In this document: positions 33,500 to 44,900 of the stretch, in pieces
Position numbering within the stretch: position 1 is the first letter of the stretch
How the letters are laid out: each line of letters begins with the position of its first letter
NCBI RefSeq assembly: GCF_002234675.1
Contig: NC_019867.2
Coordinates: 18,136,184 to 18,200,183, forward strand
Source of the DNA: Oryzias latipes
Taxonomy: Eukaryota; Chordata; Actinopteri; Beloniformes; Adrianichthyidae
Direction of reading: 5' to 3'
Length of the DNA stretch: 64,000 nucleotides
Program-made: the position numbers and the translations under genes
The notes under the pieces: generated by a model
Database searches by the model: none
Told to the model about the DNA's origin: nothing
The model's input: the letters and a program-made list of their open reading frames with translations, nothing else

Positions 33500-34479
33500 A
33501 GACCTATATCTTTGCACAAAGCCAGAAAAAAAACCCGAGAAGCTTAACAAATTAATTTCCTTTTTGAAATGATTCAAAACAAACTGTAAAACAGGGCTCT
33601 TATTTTAAAATGACACATTCATAATCCAGAGAAGAGAAATAGCTTAAAGCATTTGATTCAGCACTATTGCATAGCAAAATAATTGAGCAGAGGTGTCTTT
33701 TAATCCTAATTTGAAAGTGTTTAACCATCAACATGTATTGTTGTGTGTTCCAAGTTACTCAGATTACCACTGTGACCAGAGTCTTGTTAGATTTGTGTGT
33801 TCATGGATTTAAGGTATTAAGATGGCCCACATCATTTCCCAGCACTACTCATCCTGTTTCTACTTGATAGAAGGAGGGAATCGTTTTAACTGAGCAAAGA
33901 GTCTGATGTCAGACACAGAGGATGTTTGCAGGTTCTAAGCTGGTTCTTCCAAAACTGATGAGTCAACCTGCTGGAGAGAGACCATCTACTGATGCTTCAG
34001 GTTCTGTTTTTGAATTTTTGACTCACTCTCTACAGAACTGGGATAACGGGGCATCAACAAAAAAGCTCGTATGGCATCATTCATTAAAAACAAGTCTCTT
34101 TTGTTTACCTCATGAGCTGGTATTTATGCCTGTCCACTGCACATTGCTTTCCACTGACTAGTGTACATAAAAGAACTGAAGTAATAGACGAGCACAATGG
34201 ATCCAGCCAGAACCCGTTTGTCCCAGCACCAGCTGCTCTCTGGTTTACCATCAGGGGTGTGGCTCTCTGGTTTACCGTCAGCGGTGACGTAATCAAAGCA
34301 GGGTATTGCGTAAAAACGCACAAAGAGAGCTCATAATGATGCATGAACTTGGCAACCAAGGAGCCAAGAGAGTGGTTTCCAAGAACAGGAAAAAAAACGG
34401 ATCCACGTTTTAGGAGGGAAAACACAGAAAGAGGAGGAGACATGATCATCCAAACCATGTTTGTACATGAAGACATTTC
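33500..34479. other. Gap between convergent sds and hectd4 3' ends, copy B
   Basis: No gene is supported; it is the near-identical counterpart of the copy A gap. Confidence 0.45.
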
Positions 34480-35931
34480 TTTATTATGACACAAATCTTG
34501 AATGCCATTTCAGTTTTTTTCTTTTACATCTGTATAATTCATTTTAGATATGTTACGCTTCTGGTGTGCAGAGGAAAGACAATAAAAGAAGTTAAGTTAA
34601 TGCAACCATAAATAACTGTAATAAATATCAAGTAAATATACAGCACATATTTTATCGCAACACCTCTTTTGTATGGAATATGTCCATTTTATAACATACC
34701 ATTCCCCTCCTATGAAGGTGAGGGGGACTCAAAGAGAGAGCATCCATGATAGCAGCGCCTTATCACCCTTGAAAAAGAAGAAGAAAAAATCGGAACCAAA
34801 AAGCAAAACTCACAAGCAGATTCTACAATCCACTCTGCAGAATTTTGATTCAGCTGTCAATTCAAGTAAAAGGCTGATGTCACTCACAAAAAAAAAACAT
34901 TTTTTTGTTGTTTGTTTTCTGTTAACAATGAGCATAATAAATCAAGATGAAATTTAAAAAATAAACTGCCATCATAAATAACTTAAGTCTATTTACAGGC
35001 TACAGAATTAACGATGGATAGCATGAAAAAGACAGTTTCTGAAAGAAAAGGCAGGAGTTGGGATAACCTGCCTCCTCTCCCCAGTGTACGTCTTCACTGT
35101 GATGTTTCTTGGTGAGGGGGGGAGTCAGGCTTGTTGCACATTCAGTAGCACACACGCGCGCACACACACAAATTAAATGTAAGAGCAGCTCATGAAATCG
35201 CCTTCAAAAACCAGACAGGTTGGATGAACCTGAAAAACCCTCCTTTGCTGCCACACCAACTCAGATATTACAGAAAAGATTCAATAAAACTAAAAAAAAA
35301 ATCAATGAATTTTTTTTTGTTTTTTTTTTACATGCCTTGAATATCCTCTCTTTGACACCCCTAATAAAATGTACTTTTAGGCATAAGTTATTTGTCCATT
35401 AGCAGGATGTGTTTTCAAACAGGCTGTAAAACGACATATTGTCCTGTACAGCATTTCTTTTTTTTGTTCGGAGCTGCTCAAAAACAGGCGCAGCCACACG
35501 TTTCCTCTTTTTCTGGAAGAAATTGTACCTCACCCTCCAATGTCAAGTTATGTGATGACAATCATTTTGCTTTTTCATCTCACATATAGCCAGGATAACA
35601 CTCTCAGTAAAGACCCTTGCAGCAAAGGCATGGATAAAGAAAAAAGAAGGCAAAGAAAAAAAACCTGTGACAGTTGCTTTCACTTCAGTCTTCATATTCA
35701 GTGCAAACCGGCATCAATCTTTGCAGAAAAGTCAGTGCTGATCTAGATCATCTTCCCTGAATTCTCTATTCATGGAATTTAAATTTTGGATTAAATGCAA
35801 TAAAAATCTGTAGGGAAAAAACAAATAATATCTTTTGTAACTCAGGCTTGTTGGTGCAGCAGAGCCAGAGGTTTTAAAGGGGAGGAGTCAAAAGTAAGAT
35901 ATACACGGGAATGATGGGTCATCAGCTCTTC
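34480..35931 (-). other. hectd4: Putative hectd4 3' untranslated region, copy B
   Basis: A minus-strand poly(A) signal lies at 34,480-34,485 (tttatt on the + strand). The stretch contains the CA/CG microsatellite near 35,150-35,170 and several homopolymer runs that differ in length from copy A. Confidence 0.35.
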
Positions 35932-38900
35932 TTAACCACTCAGAGGGTCCTCGCGGTAGTGGATGGCATAGCGTAGCTTCTCCAGCATCACATCCAGAGA
36001 GGTGTACTGGGGCAGTTTGACCATGAACATGCAGGTCTCCACGCGAATGTAGCGGGAGTCTGACTGACCTGAGGAGGGGAGGAATCATGATGAGAAAAAA
36101 AAACACAACACACACACAAATGTTTATCACAGAAACTGCTTGAAACTATGACAGAGTTTTAGGGCCACCAAAAAAACAAAAACTAAAAAAAGGTAAAATT
36201 ACGAGATTTTATCTCGTAAATTTAGGAGATAAAAAGTCATAAATTTACGAGTTTTTATTTCATAAATTTACGACTTTTTATCTCCTAAATTTACGAGAAA
36301 AAAAGTCGTAGATTAACAAGGAGAAAACACCGAAGTTGTCTGTTTATCGGAGCCTAGCTTGAAGATGAAATATGATGAGCCTTTTGTGAAGCTTTATTTC
36401 CAGATTATAGGTTAAAAATTACGAGATTCTGAACCTTTTGATGACTCAAAATCAGATTATTTTCAGTATAGCCGGCTTTACGGGGTTTTTTTTTTTGGTG
36501 GCCCTAATACTCCGTCGTATGAAACAGCAAAGGGCCAAGAAAATGCGGTGTTACACTTCTTTGTGACCACACTAATCTCATCTTCAGTAAAAGATAATTG
36601 ACTCTGAAAGCTCAGATTCCATTTCTGCAGAAGCAGCTAAGATCACACAGAAATCTAACAGTGTCCACTCTGTGCAATAGAATTTACAAAAACAGCTGCA
36701 AACTTCATCAAATAACACAAAAGATATGATAAGAAGGGTGTAGAGCAGGGGCGTCCAAACCACGGCCGGCGGGCAAACTGCGGCCCGGGGGTCTGCTTTT
36801 ATTGGCCCGCAGCAAATTTTGAAAATATAATTGAATATGGCCCGCCCATGGCGCTTGAGATCAACTCTGTTGCACTTCTCAGTTTCAACACTAGATGGAG
36901 TCGGTCACAGAAATGTGCTTCTCCACTAAACAAAATTAAGCAAAGAAGAATATTTACGAGTCACCAGAAATGGCAGCACCGAAGAAACGCAAGATATCAA
37001 GTGAATGTAGAAGATTTCAAACACGGTGGGAAAATGAATATTTCTTTAAGGCAGTGCTTCTCAAATAGTGGGGCGCGCCCTAAGCGATGCCAGGGGGGGC
37101 GCGCGGTGGTGGCGGTTTTAGGCTCAGGTAATAGGCAATTGCGCGGTGCGCAAATTTAACGTGGGGGCGCCGGTGACAGCGGCTCAGTGGTTGGAAAAAA
37201 ATCTGTTCTATCACATAGTTGTCTTCTTCTTCTTTCTCTTTCGACTTTTCCCATCAGGGGTCGCCACAGCGAATCATCGTTTTCCACCTCACTCTATCAT
37301 GGACATCTTCTACCCTAACATTAGCCAACTTCATGTCCTCTGTTAAGACATCCATATATCTCCTCTTTGGCCGTCCTCTTGCCCTCCTGCCAGGCAGCTC
37401 CATCTCCAACATCCTTCTACCAATATATCCACTGTCCCTCCTCTGAACATGTCCAAACCATCTCAGTCTGGCGTCTCTGACTTTGTCGCTAACACAGGCA
37501 ACATGAGCCGTCCCTCTGATGTACTCATTCCTTATCCTGTCTAACCTGGTCACTCCTAAGGAGAACCTCAACATCTTCATCTCCGCTACCTCCATATCAG
37601 CCTCTTGTCTCTGTCTCACTGCTACCATCTCTAACCCATAGAGCAGAGCTGGTCTCACCACTGTCTTGTACACCTTTCCTTTGAGTCTTGCTGGTACTCT
37701 TCTGTCACACAATACTCCTGACACTTTCCTCCAACCGCTCCAACCTGCCTGCACTCGCCTCTTCACCTCTTTTCCACACTCCCCATCACACTGAACTGTT
37801 GACCCCAAGTACTTAAACTCCTGCACCTTCTCCACTTCAGCCCCCTGTAACCTAACGCTTCTACCTTGATCCCTCTCGTTCAGACACATGTATTCTGTCT
37901 TACTACGACTGACCTTCATGCCTCTTCTTTCCAGAGCAAACCTCCACCTCTCTAGCTGTTCCTCCACCTGCTCTCTACTCTCACAGCAAATTACAATGTC
38001 ATCCGCAAACATCATTGTCCAGGGAGATTCCTGTCTTACCTCGTCTGTCAGCCTGTCCATCAGCATAGCAAACAAAAAGGGACTCAAAGCGGATCCTTGG
38101 TGTAGTCCCACCTCCACCTTGAACTCCTCTGTCTGACCTACAGCACATCTCACCACCGTCATACTTCTCTCATACATGTCCTGAACTACTCTGACATACT
38201 TGTCTGCCACTCCAGACGACCTCATACAGTACCACAGCTCTTCCCTTGGCCCCCTGTCATACGCCTTCTCTAAATCTACGAACACACAATGCAGCTCCTT
38301 CTGACCATCTCTGTACTTTTCCATCAACATTCTCAAAGCAGAAATGGCATCAGTGGTGCTCTTAAGGGGCATGCAACCATACTGCTGCTCACAAATCTCC
38401 ACCTTCTTCCTAAGCCTGGCTTCCACCACTCTTTCCCACAGCTTCAGGGCTCGACATAGCCATTTGTCCGCTGGCCCGGTCCTGTTTTTCGAGCAGTGCG
38501 GACCACAAGACTTTACTTTTCACTTGTCCGCTCGGGCCACTAAAATATCTAACGGTTTATATATTCTTCACCTTTTTCAATAAAGTAAATTTTGCGAAAA
38601 CGTGTAGATTTACCTCGTCTTCATAATTTAGTTTTTCTGCTAGTCCTGTGTTCAGACTTCAAGGGTTTCTATGGGAAACCTTTGATCACTTCTCCTTCTC
38701 TCCCGCCTGCTCGCGCGCGGCATTCACTGCCGAGCACCACGCGGCACGCGCTCACTACTTTTTTTTTTCAAACTTTATTGAATGTAACAATTCAATACAA
38801 AACAATGTTAAACAGCAACAACGAAGGCACAAGCCAGTGGGTTATTATTACATTTGATTATAAATCCGACACCGTCACTGAAGAGAGACTGAAGCATGTC

Positions 38901-41900
38901 AGAGATGTGGAAGACATGGCAGGAATAGATAGGAATATGTTGGATGGAGTAGTGGGTATAATTAGTAGTATGGACAGCAAGATATTTAATGAATGCATTG
39001 AAGATGAAACTGTATCCACTAAGCTTTAAGCTGAATGTCAAAGAATCAAAGGCAACTCCAAATACCTGAATCTCAGACTCAAATGCAGTAGAATGTTAAA
39101 CTACTTAATTTTGTTTTTCTTTACAACACTGTAAGCAGTAAGTATTTCTAGTTAGCTGAATGATCTCAGTTAGACCTGCACAATATGAGGAAAACTCGCG
39201 ATATGCGATATCAGAGATTAAAATTGCGATAACGATATAATTTGCGGTATATAAACAAACAGCAAAATAACCAAATAACCATTCCCAGTTTAAAAATTAT
39301 ACTCCAAATGACCCACGTTGACATAGGTTACAAACATCTAACATAACAGGGCTCCATCTGATTGGTCAAATGCATTAAGGGATTTATTTGATTCGTTAAA
39401 TGGTTCAAGCTGCCATTAGATTGTTTTAACACATTTAAGGTTTATGATTTATTGCGATATTTGCCGTTAAAAGCACCATGAAAACTTCTGAACTAGTGTT
39501 ACCTACTACACTGCAGCGCTCTCTCAAAACATCTGAAACAGACTAGAGCAGATTTAAGTTTGATATGGTCTATTTTCAGTCATTGAAAAGTGTAGAAATA
39601 AGTGATGTCACCAGAATGCACCAAATTGCACCATATTAAAAGTTTCCGGGGGGGCATGCCCCCGGACCCCCCTAAAGTTGCAAGCACCTGCGGAGCGGCG
39701 GGTCCCGCTATGCGCGGTGTCGGGCCAGTAACTTTCAGGCAGGGCCAGTAAGTTTCAAAAACTACTGGCCCTGTGGGCCAGTGCAAATTTCTGGGCTATG
39801 TCAACCCCTGAGCTTCATTGTGTGGCTCATCAACTTTATTCCTCTATAGTTGCTGCAGTTCTGCGTGTCACCCTTGTTCTTAAAGATCGGAACCAGAACG
39901 CTTCTCCTCCATTCCTCAGGCATCTTCTCACTCTCTAGAATCCTATAGAACAGGGGTCGGGAACCTATGGCTCGCGAGCCATATATGGCTCTTTTGATGG
40001 TCACATGTGGCTCGCAGACAAATCTTTAATTATAGTTTTTTTTTTTTTTCATTAGACCAGTCCTCCTCGGGCGCGATGCGATGCCAGAGGCGCGGAGTAG
40101 TAGCAGTGCTTAGAGAGAGAAATCTGCGCCAGCGCTATCAGTTACTATTATCTATTATTTCACAGAGTTTGTACCAGCTGGAAACCTGTGAATTGACGTG
40201 CCTAAAACTGCGCGCTCCCGTCTCTGAGAAAGAGCGCGCAGATGCGGGGACGGGATGTGTGAGGGAGAAAGCAGAGGGTGGGGCTGAGGGGTTGTGGGGA
40301 CCGGCAGCAGGTGAATCGCGCAGGGATTGTAAAAACGTAAAACCCGCTTCCCGTCACTCACTGCAGCGTGTGAGTGTGTGTTTGGCTCCCCGTCTGCATG
40401 TGAGCAGTCTTTGTCACATCTACAGAACATTCAGACCTACGATCACGTTTAAAGTCTCAACGCCTGAACGAAGCAGAAACTCACCACGTATATCAACCAG
40501 ACTAGACCATCAGCAAAACTACCACGAGAAATACTCATCATTTATTAGCAACAGAATAACAATGTTATTAAAAAGAATCCACAGACTTATTGTACTTTAA
40601 AAATGTTGAAATTAAATCAAATGCACACATTCATTTGTATATTTAGTTTTAAACAAATTGTCGCGGACTGAGTTGGATGGCTGTTGGGCCGCGTTAAAAG
40701 TTCTGGAGTTCATTGAACGCGTCAAGCAGAGATCTGATTGGCCCTCAGTTCTGTCGCTCAGCCTGTTGTTAGGTAGTTTGGACCAATGGGGTTCAGCTAT
40801 GGGCCGAATAAGGGAAATGGGAGGGCTGCAGCGGGAGCAGGGGAATATAAAGTTGGGAGAAGCGCTCTCGTGTCGGCGGGAGAGATTCAGGAGTTGCTGA
40901 ATTAATTGAACGGCGTTTGTTGCGGTCTGCAGTAATCGGAATAAAGAACTTTAAAAGAGGTTAAGTCTCCGTGCCTCAGTGTGGGGAAGGGACACTACAT
41001 TATTGTATGGCTCTTTCGAAATTACATTTCAAAATATGTGGCATTTATGGCTCTCTTGGCCAAAAAGGTTCCCGACCCCTGCTATAGAACAAACTCGTTA
41101 GAAATTCCACTGCTGTCTCTCCTAAGCACTTCCATACCTCCACAGGTAGGTCATCAGGACCAACGGCCTTTCCGCTCTTCATCCTTTTCAGAGACTTCCT
41201 AACCTCATCCTTTCCAATCTCTGCTACTTCCTGCTCCACAACAAACACATCTTCCTCCCTTCTTTCCCTGTCATTTTCCTCGTTCATCAGCTCCTCAAAA
41301 TACTCCTTCCATCTTTTCTGTACACTCTCCTGGGTTGTTAGCACCTTTCCATCTCTGTCCTTAATCACCCTTATCTGTTGCACGTCCTTCCCATCTCTGT
41401 CTCTCTGTCTGGCTAGCCTGTACAAGTCCTTCTCTCCTTCCTTTGTGTCTAACCTGTCATATAGCTCATCGTAAGCTTTCTGTTTGGCCTTTGCCACCTC
41501 TCTCTTCACTCTACGCTGCGCTTCCTTGTACTCCTGTCTACCTTCCTCAGTCCTTTCTACATCCCACTTCCTTTTAGCCAACCTCTTCCTCTGGACGCAT
41601 TCCTGTACTTCCTCATTCCACCACCAAGTGTCTTTACCGTCTTTCCTCTTTCCAGATGACACACCTAGCACATTCCTACCTGTTTCCCTGATAATCTCTG
41701 CTGTAGTTTCCCCAGTCATCTGGAAGCTCATCCTGATCACCCAGGACCTGTCTCAACTTCTGCCTAAATTCCTCACAAGTTTCTTCATTCTGTAGCTTCC
41801 ACCACTTGGTCTTCTTTTCTGTTTTCCCTCTCTTCTTCTTCCTGATCTCCAGAGTCATCTTACACACCACCATGCGGTGCTGTCTGGCTATACTCTCTCC

Positions 41901-44900
41901 TACCACCACTTTGCAGTCATTAACCTCTCTCAAATGACCTCGTCTACATGGGATGTAGTCCACCTGAGTACTCCTACCCCCACTTCTGTATGTCACTCTA
42001 TGTTCCTCTCTCTTCTGGAAGTAAGTGTTGACTACAGCCATTTCCATCCTCTTCGCAAAGTCCACCACCATCTCTCCCTCCAGATTCCTTTCCTTCACAC
42101 CAAACCTGCCCATCACCTCCTCATCACCTCTGTTGCCCTCACCAACATGCCCATTAAAGTCTGCTCCAATAACAACTCTCTCTCCTCTGGGAAAACTCTC
42201 TATGACCTCATCCAACTCACTCCAGAATCTCTCCTTCACTTCTAACTCACAGCCAACCTGTGGCGCATACCCACTGACTACATTCACCATCACCCCTTCA
42301 ATTTCTAACTTTAGGCTCATCATCCTGTCTGAGACTCTTTTCACCTCTAGAACACTGTTTACAAACTCCCCCTTCAGAATCACTCCTACCCCGTTTCTCT
42401 TCCTATCAACACCATGATAGAACAGTTTGTATCCTCCTCCAATACTACGTGCCTTGCTGCCTTTCCACCTTGTCTCCTGCACACACAGTACATCTACCTT
42501 CCTTCTCTCCATCATGTCTGCCAGCTCTCTGCCTTTCCCTGTCATTGTGCCAACGTTAAGAGTCCCTATTCTCAAACCTATGTTCCTGCCTTTTCCCTTC
42601 TCTCTCTGGCCACGGACCCTTCTGCCTCTCCTCTTTCTTCGACCAACAGTAGTAAAATTTCCACCGACACCCTGTAGGTTAACAGCATCGGTGGCGGTCG
42701 TTGTTAACCCGGGCCTCGACCGATCCGGTATGTCTAAAGTGTTGTGGATGATTCGCATGGTTATTTTGGCAAATTTTTACGCCGGATGCCCTTCCTGACG
42801 CAACCCTCTCTATTTATCCGGGCTTGGGACCGGCACAGAAGTAACTGGCTTGCAACCCCTGTGGCTAGATTCAGAGGCGGTTCTTGATATGGGCGATGTG
42901 GGCGGTCGCCCAGGGCGGCATTTCATAGGGGGCGGCATTTGCCGTGCCCGATGCTATGCGTTACACATAATGCGCTGCTCTATTCAAAGAGGAAGCTTTG
43001 TGCTTTTAATTTGAAATTGCTTCAGCTGCCGACACTTAACACTTTTATTTTGGCACATCACACTCTTAAGAATGTCTTCATCCTGTTTCCTCTTCACACT
43101 TATGGTGCAAAAAAAACCCAGATGAAATAACTCAGAGTGAAACAACGTAAAACAGGCACATGAAAAGGAATTAGGCAGAACAAACACCCGTACTCAACCC
43201 AATTTCGACAAAAGCAGGCAATGGGGATTATTTCCCACAATTACTTGCTCTGACACAGCAGACCCGACGCGCACGTGACCACCGCCCTCTGCTGCAAGAT
43301 GCTTGCGGCCACACCTCTTTGCGGCAGTCTTTGGAACATAACAAGTCAAAAAACTCGAGAGGGGGGCGCAACTCGCCGGTGGCTGGCTGAATCACACTAA
43401 CATGTGATTGGGAGTCTTTTTCTATTTGACAATCAACTCTGACAATCAACGCGCCCCCCGTCATAGAGACGGAGCCGCGTGTGTCAGAGGGAGGGGGGGG
43501 GGTTGTTACGGGGGGAGAAGGGAGGAAGCACCCAGGCGCAGAGAGCGAGAGGAGGCAGGAGGTTGCAGGGGAACGGGGGCTTTAATAAACAAAACTAAGG
43601 ACACTAAACCAAAACCACTGCAGACGGCAGGCTAGAAACTCGAAACACTCGAAACGGGGGGAGCAGACTAACATACTGACTAACATACTATGGACCAGCC
43701 CAGGAGGAAGGGAATGACAAGATTTAAATACATACAGACAACCGAGACACAGGTGAACACAATCAGGAAGGATGGGGAACCAAAGTAAAACTCACAACAA
43801 AAACGAAACAGGAAACCCTACAAAGTCAGGAAGTTAAACTCAAAACATGCCAGAACAAAAAGGAAACACACTACAAGGGCAAAGAAACAGAAACCGTAAC
43901 AGGGGTGGGGGGCGCAGACCATTTTTTATGGATTGAGTTATTTTGGAGGATTTCTGTTGTTGGTGTTGCACAAATTTAGGGAAATGCCAAATATTTTTGG
44001 AGTAATCCCACTGATGAATTCTATGATTTAGTCTTTAATGTTTTATAAGACATAAAAATATTAATCACAATAAGTTTCTTTTTAGATCTAATCCCTCTGA
44101 TATGTTTCACAAAGACACACACAGGACGTCACACATTAAGAAATTATTGCTAAAAATGAAGCAGGAGTCTAACTCTAAAAAAATGCTCTAAAAATGATAA
44201 AAGAGCAAAAAAAAAAAAAAACGGAAATATTTGGTTTGTAATTTCTTATTAATATTTCCAGGCTTTCTTTGTTTTGTTCTGCAGCATGTTCATATTTGTA
44301 TAATTTTGACAGAATATATTTCTATGGAGAGCAAAATATTACAAGTTATTTAGGGCTGCATGGTGGCGCAGTGGTTAGCGCTCTTGCCTCACAGCAAGAA
44401 GGCCCCCGGTTCAAGTCACGGCTGGGGGACCTGAAAAATACATCAATAGGGGACCTTTCTGTGTGGAGTTTGCATGTTCTCCCTGTGCATGCGTGGGTTT
44501 TCTCCGGGATCTCTGGCTTCCTCCCACCGTCCAAAAACATGCTTCATAGGTTGATTGGCAACTCTAAATTGTCCCTAGGTGTGAGTGTGAGAGTGAATGG
44601 ATGTGTGATTGAGGATATTCTACCCTGAGACAGACTGGCGACCAGTCCAGGGCATCCCTTGCCTACGCCCAAGTGGCCGGGATAGGCTCCGGCAACCCCG
44701 TGACCCCGAAAGTGAATAAACGGTAAAGAAGATGAATGAAAGTTCAGTTTAAAAGGTTTAAAAGTTTAGCTTTAGTGTGTTCAGTAAATGTGTATATTCT
44801 TCGGCCCAAAACCTTAAGTGTGTTTTTAACTTAGGCCCCCTGTTTGACTGAGTTTGACCCCCCTGTAATACGAGTCTAGAAAATTCATGCATTTTTTGTG

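Noticed and set aside
38592-39029. 145-codon frame inside a hAT-like element
   Set aside because: No transposase motif; composition and position fit non-coding transposon DNA.
44353-44420. Possible functional tRNA gene at the SINE head
   Set aside because: The A and B boxes are tRNA-like but the cloverleaf is not complete and the sequence runs on into a known type of SINE body.
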